Shown piece by piece: positions 8,171 through 16,448 of a stretch of 64,000 nt of DNA. Numbering within the stretch: position 1 is the stretch's first letter; each line of letters starts with the position of its first letter. The stretch comes from Methylovorus glucosotrophus (GTDB lineage Bacteria > Pseudomonadota > Gammaproteobacteria > Burkholderiales > Methylophilaceae): NCBI RefSeq assembly GCF_009858335.1, contig NZ_VMSE01000001.1:1364001-1428000 (forward strand), read 5' to 3'. The translations under genes and the position numbers were made by a program. The notes below the pieces were generated by a model, which saw only the letters and a program-made list of their open reading frames with translations, ran no database searches and was not told where the DNA came from.

Positions 8171-8213
8171 TCGTGAAGGCCTTCGGCATGTATTTTTCAT
8201 GCCGGAGATAAAG

Positions 8214-8257
8214 AAAAACCGCAGTGTGCCGTTAACAAAGGCAACTGCGGTTTTTTT
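8214..8257 (+). terminator. Intrinsic terminator after hpi
   Basis: AAAAACCGCAGT (8214-8225) pairs with ACTGCGGTTTTTT (from 8244), with an inner TGCC/GGCA stem, and ends in a T-run. A second small hairpin (CGGCATG/CATGCCG, 8184-8204) precedes it. Confidence 0.88.
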
Positions 8258-8317
8258 ATGGTGGCGATGAATATGTGGGAAGCCTTCAATTAGCCTGCAT
8301 CCGGCCGCGCTTTTGTG

Positions 8318-8323
8318 TATAAT
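8318..8323 (+). promoter_or_regulatory. Candidate -10 element of the fae promoter
   Basis: A perfect TATAAT lies about 112 bp before the fae start codon. No good -35 sequence is seen 16-18 bp upstream. A separate TTGACG at 8344-8349 has no clear partner at normal spacing. The leader of about 100 nt is long for a simple enzyme gene. Confidence 0.5.
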
Positions 8324-8434
8324 TAGCGCAAAATTTTGATGGCTTGACGTTAAACAGACGGTAGGCTAGGTATGGCACCGCTAACCAAGCGATGCTATTT
8401 TTGTTTCTGCGGAAACTTTTATTTGGAGAATGAA

Positions 8435-8971
8435 ATGGCTGTTATTGATCGTGTTCTAGTGGGTGAAGCTCTTGTGATTGACAACCGTCCTGACGGTAGC
8501 GGACTCGACCTCTTGAATGTTGCCCACATCGACTTGATCATCGGGCCACGTGGTAGCGCTGCAGAAGACGCTTTCTGCCGTACCCTGACCGACCAAAAAG
8601 AAGGTGTAAATGGTTTGCTGGCTGTTGTGGCTCCTAACATGATGACCAAGCCAGCTACCGTGATGTTCAACAAAGTGACCATCAAGAACGGCAAGCAAGC
8701 TGTTCAAATGTTTGGCCCAGCTCAACGCGGCGTTTCCATGGCTGTGATGGACTGCGTTGCTGACGGCACCATTCCTCAAGACGAAGCTGATGATGTGTTC
8801 ATCTGCGTTGGCGTATTCATCGATCACAAGGCTGATATCGATGAGCGTATCCAAGAGTGGAACTACCAAGCTACCAAGCAAGCTATCAAGAGCGCTGTCG
8901 CTCGCGAGCCTAAGGTTGCTGATGTGCTGAAGAACTACAAAGCTTCTGCCCATCCTTTCCAAGCTAAGTAA
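8435..8971 (+). CDS. fae: Formaldehyde-activating enzyme
   Basis: The 178-residue product is a typical Fae: a conserved histidine in [11 protein letters not shown] near residue 31, then [20 protein letters not shown] near residue 90 and a C-terminal HPFQAK. Fae speeds condensation of formaldehyde with H4MPT to methylene-H4MPT in the cytoplasm. The start at 8435 is chosen because it follows GGAG with good spacing and gives the usual N-terminus; a longer in-frame ORF from 8372 would add an unlikely leader. Codons are highly biased as in hps. It is followed by a terminator and then by a second fae copy. Confidence 0.95.
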   Translation: MAVIDRVLVGEALVIDNRPDGSGLDLLNVAHIDLIIGPRGSAAEDAFCRTLTDQKEGVNGLLAVVAPNMMTKPATVMFNKVTIKNGKQAVQMFGPAQRGVSMAVMDCVADGTIPQDEADDVFICVGVFIDHKADIDERIQEWNYQATKQAIKSAVAREPKVADVLKNYKASAHPFQAK

Positions 8972-8976
8972 GTCCA

Positions 8977-9005
8977 AAAGCGCCCCACACAATGGGGCGT
9001 TTTTC
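8977..9005 (+). terminator. Intrinsic terminator after fae
   Basis: CGCCCCA (8981-8987) pairs with TGGGGCG (8993-8999), flanked by an A-run and a TTTTT tail. It separates fae from fae2. Confidence 0.88.
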
Positions 9006-9008
9006 ATT

Positions 9009-9041
9009 AAGGCACAGTTGCTCTTGTAGCTTCTGTGCCTT
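9009..9041 (+). other. Second hairpin in the fae-fae2 gap
   Basis: AAGGCACA (9009-9016) and TGTGCCTT (9034-9041) are perfect complements. Between them GCT/AGC can form an inner stem with a 5-base loop. It lies right after the fae terminator and 30 bp before the fae2 ATG, so it would be near the 5' end of any separate fae2 transcript. Confidence 0.5.
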
Positions 9042-9071
9042 CTCTTTGCCAGTAAAAACAGAGGATTAATC

Positions 9072-9653
9072 ATGTCCATACTGGATCGTCTATTTACATT
9101 GTTTTCAACGAAGCCCGAGGGCAAGGCGTCATCTGCGCATGTGATTGATCGCGTGCTGGTAGGCGAGGCTCTTGTCATTGAAGACATGGATCTCAAAAAT
9201 GTGTCTCATATTGAGCTGATCATCGGGCCGCGAGGCAGTGCCGCCGAGCGCGCATTCACACGTACGCTGACAACCCAGCGACGTGGCATCAATGGCTTGC
9301 TGGCCGTGGTTGCGCCCAATGTCCGCACGCAACCAGCTACCGTGATGTATAACAAGGTGACGATCAAGAATGGCAAACAGGCTGTTCAAATGTTTGGCCC
9401 CGCACAACGCGGAGTGGCGATGGCGGTGATGGACTGCGTCGCAGAAGGGACTATCCCGGAAAATGAAGCGGACAATCTCTTTATTTGCGTGGGTGTCTTT
9501 ATTGATGCCAAAGCAGACGATGACCGGAAAATCCAGGAATGGAATTACCGTGCTACCAAATTGGCTCTGGAAGGGGCCATCAAGCGTGAGCCCAGCGTGG
9601 ATTATCTGCTGAAAAACTACCAGGCATCCAGGCATCCATTTCAGGCCAAATAA
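9072..9653 (+). CDS. fae2: Second formaldehyde-activating enzyme homologue with N-terminal extension
   Basis: A 193-residue Fae paralogue that keeps the conserved SHIELIIGPRG histidine and the [10 protein letters not shown] block, so it is probably active on formaldehyde and H4MPT. It carries about 22 extra N-terminal residues, beginning MSILDRLFTLFSTKP, that could form a short amphipathic helix. Its codons are much less biased than those of fae (more GCC/GCG alanine), implying lower expression. It has its own GAGG ribosome binding site and is separated from fae by a terminator. A distinct role such as formaldehyde sensing or a minor isoform is possible but unproven. Confidence 0.88.
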   Translation: MSILDRLFTLFSTKPEGKASSAHVIDRVLVGEALVIEDMDLKNVSHIELIIGPRGSAAERAFTRTLTTQRRGINGLLAVVAPNVRTQPATVMYNKVTIKNGKQAVQMFGPAQRGVAMAVMDCVAEGTIPENEADNLFICVGVFIDAKADDDRKIQEWNYRATKLALEGAIKREPSVDYLLKNYQASRHPFQAK

Positions 9654-9724
9654 TACTTAGCTGAATAATCCTGTTCGGGAGGGTTCAGCCAGATCTGACA
9701 AATGCAGATTTCCTGATGGTTTAG

Positions 9725-10423
9725 CTACACGCTGATGCGTGCAATATCCTGGCTGCTGATTTGTCCTGAGTGCAGGGCGCTTGCCACCAGAGCACCTGCG
9801 ATGCCTTGTTCGCGCAGTCGCTGTAAATCGTTAATGTCCCTGACCCCGCCAGCGCCATAGAGTTTGCCATGCTGCGCCATGCTTATGAGCTGTTGCAACC
9901 GAGCATGGTCCGGCCCTTGATTGCTGCCAACATGGGCAAGTGTCATGCCAATCACTTGCTGCGGCCAAAGCCGGGGATTATCAAGCAATGCTTCCGGCCC
10001 CTGATAGCGATCCCCCCGAAAATCCAGCGACAACACATGGGCAACGCCTTCGCTTATCAATTCTTGATAGGCGCCAATATCCGGCAAGCTTTCACTGCCG
10101 ATGACAGGGGTCACTTCAAGTCCAGACCACGGCAGAAGATCGCGAGTGTTTTTGAAGCCAGCATCCAGCCAGATGCGCAATTGAGGATAATGCTGGCGGA
10201 TAAGTGCGATCTCATCCACATGCGCGGGCTTGCCCTGAATCGCATTCAAATCGGCAATGTACAGCGTATCAAACGGATATAATTCAAGCAGTGCCCGGGT
10301 AATGGCAAGCGGCTCGCTGCTGTCGCACAGGCCGGACTCAATGGGGCGGTAATGTTGCCGCTCCCCACGCTTTGCGTGCACGACGTGGTGCTCAAGAAGA
10401 TCAATAACGGGGATGATGTTCAT
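9725..10423 (-). CDS. HisA/HisF-like (beta/alpha)8-barrel protein of the C1 cofactor cluster
   Basis: A 232-residue protein related to phosphoribosylformimino-AICAR isomerase HisA. It has an IPVIDLLEHHVVHA start, LYIADLNAIQG near residue 54, LSLDFRGDRY in the middle and the phosphate-binding YGAGGVRDINDL near residue 188. It lacks histidine-pathway neighbours, and HisA-related proteins of this type occur with H4MPT and methanofuran genes. A role in methylofuran or methanopterin synthesis is inferred; the reaction is unknown. It is divergent from the next gene with only 18 bp between start codons and convergent with fae2. Confidence 0.75.
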   Translation of the reverse strand: MNIIPVIDLLEHHVVHAKRGERQHYRPIESGLCDSSEPLAITRALLELYPFDTLYIADLNAIQGKPAHVDEIALIRQHYPQLRIWLDAGFKNTRDLLPWSGLEVTPVIGSESLPDIGAYQELISEGVAHVLSLDFRGDRYQGPEALLDNPRLWPQQVIGMTLAHVGSNQGPDHARLQQLISMAQHGKLYGAGGVRDINDLQRLREQGIAGALVASALHSGQISSQDIARISV

Positions 10424-10441
10424 GTTGGTGAGGCGCGCTGT

Positions 10442-11431
10442 TTGAAGATACTGGTATGTGAATATATCACTGGCGGCGGATTATACCGTGCGCCTTTGCC
10501 GCAGTCGCTGGCTAAGGAAGGCACAATGATGCGGGACGCCTTGCTGGCTGATTTGCTTGCGTTGGCTGACCTGCAGATTGTGCTCACCTGTGATACCCGT
10601 GTTCCTTGTCCGTATGCGGAAGTTGAAGTGCTGTGGGTGAATGATGACCCCTGGAATGTATGGGAAGTCGCCATGCAAGGGGTCGACGCGGTCTGGTTGA
10701 TCGCGCCGGAAACGGAAGGCATATTGTTACGCTTGACCCTGATGGCGGAAAAGCTGGGCAAGCGAGTGTTGGGCAATCCCGGCAGCGCCATTCAAATCGC
10801 TAGCAGCAAGTCCGCCACCCTGCGTCTCTTGAGTGATGCGGGATTGACCGTGGTGTCCACGCTGAACAAGGAAATACTGACAGCTGAGCGCTTTATTCCG
10901 CTAGTGACAAAGCCGGACGATGGGGCCGGCGCGGAAGAGACTTATTATTTTGAGGATTGGCCATCTTACGCCGACTGGATAAAAGACCATGCCTCCCATA
11001 CCGTTCAAGCCTATGTGCAAGGGGAGGCCGCAAGTCTTTCCATGCTTTGTCTGCATGGGCGAGCCTGGTTGTTGAGCTGCAATCGCCAAGAGATCAGCTT
11101 GAAACAGCAGGGCGCTTACGCAGGCTTTTCCTATGCGGGCAGCGTGCTGAATGGCATGGCTGCCCATTGGCAAGCCTTTGCTGAGCTGGCACAAGGGGTT
11201 GCCCAGGCCATGCCAGACCTTGCAGGCTATGTGGGAGTGGACGTGATCGTGACTGCCACGGGGGCTTTGCACATACTGGAAGTGAATCCGCGATTGACGA
11301 CCTCGTACGTGGGGCTGCAAGCCGCCACAGGCCTTAATCCGGCGCGCCTGATCATGGACTTGTTCTATAATCCTGACTTTAGTTTACCTCCGATCAACCG
11401 TCATCTCGTGGAAGTCTCTACTCATGTCTAA
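10442..11431 (+). CDS. ATP-grasp ligase, MfnD-like (cofactor biosynthesis)
   Basis: An ATP-grasp protein of about 329 residues. It begins LKILVCEYITGGGLY, has VTKPDDGAGAEET in the nucleotide-binding region and ends with the metal-binding LEVNPRLTTSYVG. It resembles the archaeal tyramine-glutamate ligase MfnD group, so a glutamate ligation in methylofuran synthesis is inferred. I chose TTG 10442 because GTGAGG lies 8-9 bp upstream and the first beta-strand begins there; the longer frame from 10352 would run into the divergent HisA-like gene. Its last 8 bp overlap the next gene (ATGTCTAA). Confidence 0.75.
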   Translation: MKILVCEYITGGGLYRAPLPQSLAKEGTMMRDALLADLLALADLQIVLTCDTRVPCPYAEVEVLWVNDDPWNVWEVAMQGVDAVWLIAPETEGILLRLTLMAEKLGKRVLGNPGSAIQIASSKSATLRLLSDAGLTVVSTLNKEILTAERFIPLVTKPDDGAGAEETYYFEDWPSYADWIKDHASHTVQAYVQGEAASLSMLCLHGRAWLLSCNRQEISLKQQGAYAGFSYAGSVLNGMAAHWQAFAELAQGVAQAMPDLAGYVGVDVIVTATGALHILEVNPRLTTSYVGLQAATGLNPARLIMDLFYNPDFSLPPINRHLVEVSTHV

Positions 11432-12482
11432 TCTGATGGCAGATCGCCCCCTTACGCTGGGGTGGGATGTGGGTGGTGCCCATCTCAAGGCAGCCCTGCT
11501 GAATGCGGATGGGGTCGCGCTGCGCGTGGTGCAGGTGGCATGCCCCATTTGGCAGGGTCTGGACAGATTGTCCGCCGCCGTGCACCAGGTGCTGGACCAG
11601 CTACCGGCTTATCCGCAGCAGCATGTGGTCACCATGACCGGCGAGCTCGCTGATATTTTTCCTGACCGGCTGAGCGGTGTCATGCAAATCGCCGATGTCT
11701 TAAGTCAGCAATTGATAGGCAAGCTCAGCTTTTACGCGGGTCGCCAGGGATTTATTGCCCTGGCCGATGTGTCTTTTTACGCCAATGACGTTGCCTCTGC
11801 CAACTGGCTGGCCAGTGCCGATTTTGTGGCACGCCAGGTTGAGCATGGGGTGTTTGTAGACATTGGCAGCACGACGGCCGATATTGTCTCGCTGGTTTCC
11901 TCAAAACCGGCACCGCGCGGCTACAGCGATGCTGCCCGCATGCGGGCGGGTGAGCTGGTTTATACGGGCGTGGTGCGCACGCCGCTCATGGCCGTGACGC
12001 CTCGCATCAGCTTCGGCGGCGAGTATTACGCGCTTGCCGCCGAACATTTTGCAACCACGGCGGATGTTTACCGTCTTACAGGGGATCTGGACGAGGCCCA
12101 TGACATGGCGGCCACTGCGGATGGTGCAGGTAAAACCCCGGCAGACAGCGCCCGCAGGCTGGCACGCATGATAGGCCACGATCTGGGCGATGCTGAAGCC
12201 GAGGCCTGGCTGTTGCTGGCGCATGCCTTCAAGCATGCCCAGCTGGATACCTTGCGCGAAGCGCTCTTGCGCAGCGCATCCCTGCATCCACAAACCGGCT
12301 TTGGCGCGATGGTGGGCGCGGGCGCCGGACGTTTTCTGGTTGCTGAGCTGGCGGCACAATTACACAGGAAATACATTGAAGTGCAGACCCTGATACAAGC
12401 GGTGGATGAAGATGTACAGCGCTGGGCGGCCATTTGTCTGCCCGCGTATGCGGTAGCTTACCTGGCGGTACAGCATGCTTAA
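11424..12482 (+). CDS. MfnF-like H4MPT-linked C1 transfer pathway protein (hydantoinase/oxoprolinase-like)
   Basis: A 352-residue protein of the actin-like ATPase/hydantoinase-A type: GWDVGGAHLKAALL near residue 10 and VFVDIGSTTADIV near residue 137 are the phosphate loops. The family is found with H4MPT/methanofuran genes, and the archaeal member MfnF joins the activated furan to glutamyl-tyramine. A matching step in bacterial methylofuran synthesis is inferred. It overlaps both neighbours by 8 bp, so it is tightly coupled to the ATP-grasp gene and pabB. Confidence 0.8.
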   Translation: MSNLMADRPLTLGWDVGGAHLKAALLNADGVALRVVQVACPIWQGLDRLSAAVHQVLDQLPAYPQQHVVTMTGELADIFPDRLSGVMQIADVLSQQLIGKLSFYAGRQGFIALADVSFYANDVASANWLASADFVARQVEHGVFVDIGSTTADIVSLVSSKPAPRGYSDAARMRAGELVYTGVVRTPLMAVTPRISFGGEYYALAAEHFATTADVYRLTGDLDEAHDMAATADGAGKTPADSARRLARMIGHDLGDAEAEAWLLLAHAFKHAQLDTLREALLRSASLHPQTGFGAMVGAGAGRFLVAELAAQLHRKYIEVQTLIQAVDEDVQRWAAICLPAYAVAYLAVQHA

Positions 12483-13845
12483 GCACGCCATTCCTTATGC
12501 GCCCGATAGCGCGGTGCTGTTTGCGCGGATTGCGCATGAGCCGTGGGCGGTGTTTCTGGACAGCGGCAAGCCGGGGAGTGCTTATGGCCGTTACGACATC
12601 CTGGCAGCGCGGCCCTATATCCGTATAACGACGACAGATGGCGTGACGACGATTTCGGATGATGCAGGTAGCCATGATCATCATGAGGATGCCTTTGCCC
12701 TGATCAATCAGATATTGGCTGCTTCCGCCACGCCTCCGGGGCAACTGCCCTTTGAAGGCGGGGCCATTGGCTATTTTGGCTATGACCTGGGGCGCACTCT
12801 TGAGACGCTGCCGGAGCTCGCGCAGGATGCCGAGCATATCCCGCAATTGCAATTGGGCATTTATGACTGGGCGGTGGTGGTGGATCACCGCGAGCAGGCG
12901 GCCTGGCTGGTTTCGCATCAGCGTCACCCCTCCACCGAACAGACCTGGGCTGAACTCTGTCGACTCTTCGAAGCCCCATTACCTGATACCGCGGGTACGT
13001 TCGAGGTCAGCAGCGCGCTGCAATCCAATCTGGATGAAGCGGCTTATGCGCAGGCTTTTCATCGTATCAAACGCTATATCCATGAAGGCGATTGTTACCA
13101 GGTCAACCTTGCGCAGCGCTTTTCGGTGCAAGCAAAGGGTGATGCCTGGCAAGCCTATCGTTACCTGCGCACGCATAGTCCGGCACCGTTCATGGCGTAT
13201 TTGAATTTTCCGCAGGTGCAGATTCTGTCTGGCTCGCCTGAGCGTTTTCTGCAGGTGAAAGATGGGCATGTGGAAACACGCCCCATCAAGGGCACCCGGC
13301 CCAGAGCGGAAGACCCAGAGCAGGATGCCAGCAATGCATATGACTTGCAGCAGAGTCTCAAGGATAGGGCCGAGAATCTGATGATTGTCGATCTCTTGCG
13401 CAACGACATAGGCAAGAGCTGCGCCGTGGGCTCGGTGCGGGCAGACAAACTGTTTGCGCTGGAAAGCTTTTCCAATGTGCATCATCTGGTGAGCACGGTC
13501 AGCGGTGAGCTTTCGCCGGGCACCACAGCGGTGGATCTCTTGCGCGGGAGTTTTCCCGGCGGTTCCATTACCGGAGCCCCCAAGTTGCGCTCCATGGAAA
13601 TTATCGAAGAGCTGGAACCGCATCGCCGCGGCGTTTATTGCGGCGCCATCGGCTACATGGGCTTTGATGGCAATATGGATACCAATATCGCCATCCGTAC
13701 CGCGGTTTTCTCTGATAACAGTCTGCGCTTTTGGGCCGGGGGCGGTATCGTCGCCGACTCCGTGATGGAAAAAGAGTACCGCGAAACCTGGGACAAGGCG
13801 TCTTCCATGTTGCAACTGGTCGCACATTTTCAGAAAGCAGGGTGA
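12475..13845 (+). CDS. pabB: Aminodeoxychorismate synthase component I
   Basis: A 456-residue chorismate-utilising enzyme. The motif RPIKGTRPR near residue 267 has the lysine typical of PabB, where anthranilate synthase has alanine. SITGAPKLRSMEIIEELEP and the GGGIVADS block near the C-terminus complete the active site. It aminates chorismate to 4-amino-4-deoxychorismate on the way to para-aminobenzoate. pABA is needed for folate and is the substrate of MptG, which explains its place here. No pabA or pabC lies beside it. It overlaps the preceding gene by 8 bp and the kinase gene follows after 1 bp. Confidence 0.9.
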   Translation: MLKHAIPYAPDSAVLFARIAHEPWAVFLDSGKPGSAYGRYDILAARPYIRITTTDGVTTISDDAGSHDHHEDAFALINQILAASATPPGQLPFEGGAIGYFGYDLGRTLETLPELAQDAEHIPQLQLGIYDWAVVVDHREQAAWLVSHQRHPSTEQTWAELCRLFEAPLPDTAGTFEVSSALQSNLDEAAYAQAFHRIKRYIHEGDCYQVNLAQRFSVQAKGDAWQAYRYLRTHSPAPFMAYLNFPQVQILSGSPERFLQVKDGHVETRPIKGTRPRAEDPEQDASNAYDLQQSLKDRAENLMIVDLLRNDIGKSCAVGSVRADKLFALESFSNVHHLVSTVSGELSPGTTAVDLLRGSFPGGSITGAPKLRSMEIIEELEPHRRGVYCGAIGYMGFDGNMDTNIAIRTAVFSDNSLRFWAGGGIVADSVMEKEYRETWDKASSMLQLVAHFQKAG

Positions 13846-13846
13846 T

Positions 13847-14473
13847 ATGTGGGTGATTAAACTGGGCGGTAGCCTGCTGGGCTCCCCTGAGCTGCCGCAA
13901 TGGCTGGAGATGATTGCGCAGCACAGCGATGGCAAGTTCATTATCGTGCCCGGCGGCGGAGTGTTTGCCGATGCCGTGCGCAGTGCCCAGACCAAAACCG
14001 GCATTCCCGACCCCGTCGCCCATCAGATGGCGGTAATGGCTATGGATCAGTATGGCATCCTGCTCACCGGGCTTAATCCGGCACTGGTGACTGCCAGCAG
14101 CGAGCTGGAGATAGCCGAGCGTGGCTGGCAGCATCGTGCCCTGGTGTGGCTGCCGTCGCGCATGGTGTGCGCAGACGAGACGATTCCCACCAATTGGGAT
14201 GTGACGTCTGATAGCCTTGCTGCCTGGCTTGCCAGTCGGCTTGGTGCCGAGCACCTGTTGCTGGTGAAGTCGGACCGTCCAGAGGCCAGCGAAGTCTCAC
14301 TGGAGCGCCTGGTGAAGGATGGCCTGGTCGACACACATCTGGGCGATTATGTCGTCGGGCAAGCATTCAAGACCTGGGTCGTCCACAAGCAGGATTCCCA
14401 TGTGTTGCAGCAGGGTGATTCCTTGCAGCAATTGCAGCAGGGCGCCGTGGCTGTGCGCTGCGCCTGGAATTAA
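13847..14473 (+). CDS. Amino acid kinase family protein, MfnE-like
   Basis: A 208-residue kinase of the aspartokinase/uridylate kinase fold: WVIKLGGSLLGSPEL at the N-terminus and FIIVPGGGVFADAVR near residue 31. The archaeal relative MfnE phosphorylates aminomethylfuran-methyl phosphate to the diphosphate used by MfnF, so the same role in a methylofuran-like pathway is inferred from family plus the adjacent MfnF-like gene. It starts 1 bp after the pabB stop. The later part is less conserved and I cannot assign substrate residues. Confidence 0.78.
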   Translation: MWVIKLGGSLLGSPELPQWLEMIAQHSDGKFIIVPGGGVFADAVRSAQTKTGIPDPVAHQMAVMAMDQYGILLTGLNPALVTASSELEIAERGWQHRALVWLPSRMVCADETIPTNWDVTSDSLAAWLASRLGAEHLLLVKSDRPEASEVSLERLVKDGLVDTHLGDYVVGQAFKTWVVHKQDSHVLQQGDSLQQLQQGAVAVRCAWN

Positions 14474-14524
14474 ATCCGCCCGCGGTGCAGTGGCCGCATT
14501 TTTCATCGACAAGGAGATTCAATC

Positions 14525-14920
14525 ATGAGTGATCTCGTGGATACACCTAATACCCAGGATCGCGTGTACAGCGAATCTGAAATCCAGGCAAAAATTGCGG
14601 CCGAGTTTCCGCACTGGTTTTACGAGGATGGCTGGATTCGCCGCAAATACAAGACCAGCGGCTGGAAAGCGACTCTGATGGTAGTGAATACCGTGGGCCA
14701 TTTGGCGGAGGCCGCCTGGCATCACCCTGATTTGACGGTGTCCTATGCCTTTGTCATCGTCAAGCTTTGCACCCACAGTGCCAAAGGCATCACCGACAAG
14801 GACTGGACGCTGGCCGCCAAAATCGAATCCGTGATTCAGTGGCAGCCGGGCAAGGAGGGCGGGGCGCTGGAAGGCACGCCGAACGACGACCCACGCTTCA
14901 AGTACATCAAATACGATTAA
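14525..14920 (+). CDS. Pterin-4a-carbinolamine dehydratase-like protein
   Basis: A 131-residue protein of the PCD/DCoH family with the active-site block LAEAAWHHPDLTVSYAFV near residues 59-76. It carries an N-terminal extension and a C-terminal tail of about 20 residues beyond the usual 100-residue fold. Classical members dehydrate 4a-hydroxytetrahydropterins made by aromatic hydroxylases, but no hydroxylase is nearby. Its place at the end of the H4MPT cofactor genes suggests work on a methanopterin precursor or repair of an oxidised pterin. A GGAG box precedes the ATG. It converges on the next gene with only 3 bp between stop codons and no terminator. Confidence 0.82.
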   Translation: MSDLVDTPNTQDRVYSESEIQAKIAAEFPHWFYEDGWIRRKYKTSGWKATLMVVNTVGHLAEAAWHHPDLTVSYAFVIVKLCTHSAKGITDKDWTLAAKIESVIQWQPGKEGGALEGTPNDDPRFKYIKYD

Positions 14921-14923
14921 ATC

Positions 14924-16420
14924 TCAGGCGTCAGCGGCGTCGATTTCTGAAAAGAAAGCATAGTGCCGCTGACTGTCGCGCTTGGCGATATACATCGCCT
15001 GGTCAGCCTTGTTAACAATGGTGGCTTCATCCTGCGCATGGTCGGGATAAATGCAGATACCGATGCTGGCTTCCTGATAGAGGGTCACGGATTCGGTGGT
15101 AAATGGGGCTCGTAACGCCGCCAGCAGGTTGCGCACGACCCTCTCGCTGTCTTCAACGCAGCTGATGGAGTTCAGCAGAATCACAAATTCGTCCCCGCCA
15201 AGTCGCGATACGGTATCTTCCTCCCGCAGCTGACTGCGCAGGCGTCTGGCAATCTCCTTCAGCAGCAGATCGCCAATGTGATGGCCAAAGCTGTCATTAA
15301 CCTCTTTGAACTTGTCGAGATCCACAAACAGCACCGCCAGTTTGCTGCCCTGGCGCTTGCAGGCAAACATGCCTTGATGCAAGCGGTCTTCAAACAGCAG
15401 GCGGTTGGGCAAGCCCGTGAGCGCGTCATAGTAAGCCAGCTTGTTGAGAGATGCTTCCACCGAGCGTTGCTGGCTGATATCCGAGATGGTCACGACCTTC
15501 AGCGGGCTTTCTTCAAGAGGAAAGTCGGACTCCTGCATGGCCGCATAAAAGGTGGCGCTATCCTGCCGCCTGCCCAGTAGCTGCTTATCCCACTCGAACA
15601 GCAGGTGCGCCTTGCGCAGGCCCAGCATGGCTTGCTTGTCGTCATAGCCAAAAAGCTGCGCTGCGGGCTGGTTGGCAGCATGCACCTTGTCATGCTCATC
15701 CAGAATCAGGATGCCGGCATTGATGGTGTCGATAATCTTGTCCAGGGTTTCCCGCTGCTTGTTGGCACGCTTCAGTTCACTCTTCATCAATAGCATTACC
15801 AATAAAAAGCTGAGTAGCGCCATGCTGAGCATGAGCGTCTGCAGGAAGTGCACTTCCTTGGTTTTGTTGACGGCATTGGCTTCCAGGCTGCCTGTCAATT
15901 GATTCATCAATCGGAGCAATTCCTGATTTTGTTGCAGGGCCAGGCTAACGGCAGTATTGAGCTTGGCGTTATCCATGGTCTGGTCAGCCAGCAGATTTTC
16001 TATCGCCGACCTGTAGGGTGACCACAGGGTCTCCGCCTGCGTCAGCAACAGACGTGCCTTGGGCTGGGTTACCTTGCTTACTTTTTGCGGCAGGCCTTCG
16101 GTTCCTGTGGTCGTGCCGCCGTCGGTAAAGCTGCGCAGTGTGGTATCAAACAAATGGTAGGTGAGTTCCAGCTCCTGCAGGCTGGCCTGTTTGACGGTTT
16201 CATCCGAAGGCGCACGTTCCAGTTGCAACAGGCATTTGACCATGCGCTGCGATAGCATGCGCTGGCGCCCGGCAAGGTTGATGACAATGGCGTTTTCCTT
16301 GACCTGGTCTGACAGCAGGAAGGTAGTGCCGAGCAAGGCCAGGTCCAGCAGGAAAAAGGCTGAAATGGCAATGCTGACGGCGCGAAACCGCGCCTGGTTT
16401 TTTTTAGGGAGAAATTCCAT
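14924..16420 (-). CDS. Membrane-bound diguanylate cyclase with PilJ-type sensor and PAS domain
   Basis: A 498-residue inner-membrane protein. In order: a transmembrane segment, a periplasmic PilJ/nitrate-sensor-like helical domain (LAGRQRMLSQRMVKCLLQLE), a second transmembrane segment, a PAS domain (IIDTINAGILILDEH) and a GGDEF domain with intact SRLGGDEFVILL. It should make cyclic di-GMP from two GTP; no EAL domain is seen. The start at 16420 is preferred because a longer frame would overlap the RND gene that ends 28 bp upstream. It seems to be the last gene of the efflux operon, an unusual partner for a cyclase. Confidence 0.85.
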   Translation of the reverse strand: MEFLPKKNQARFRAVSIAISAFFLLDLALLGTTFLLSDQVKENAIVINLAGRQRMLSQRMVKCLLQLERAPSDETVKQASLQELELTYHLFDTTLRSFTDGGTTTGTEGLPQKVSKVTQPKARLLLTQAETLWSPYRSAIENLLADQTMDNAKLNTAVSLALQQNQELLRLMNQLTGSLEANAVNKTKEVHFLQTLMLSMALLSFLLVMLLMKSELKRANKQRETLDKIIDTINAGILILDEHDKVHAANQPAAQLFGYDDKQAMLGLRKAHLLFEWDKQLLGRRQDSATFYAAMQESDFPLEESPLKVVTISDISQQRSVEASLNKLAYYDALTGLPNRLLFEDRLHQGMFACKRQGSKLAVLFVDLDKFKEVNDSFGHHIGDLLLKEIARRLRSQLREEDTVSRLGGDEFVILLNSISCVEDSERVVRNLLAALRAPFTTESVTLYQEASIGICIYPDHAQDEATIVNKADQAMYIAKRDSQRHYAFFSEIDAADA

Positions 16421-16448
16421 ACGTCGTTTTATCAAGCAATATTTGCTC

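Noticed and set aside
8344..8372. TTGACG with TAGGTA as a second fae promoter
   Set aside because: At normal spacing the -10 matches only 2 of 6 positions.
8372..8434. N-terminal extension of fae by 21 residues
   Set aside because: The longer form lacks a ribosome binding site and adds a cysteine-rich leader not seen in Fae; the ATG at 8435 has a good GGAG.
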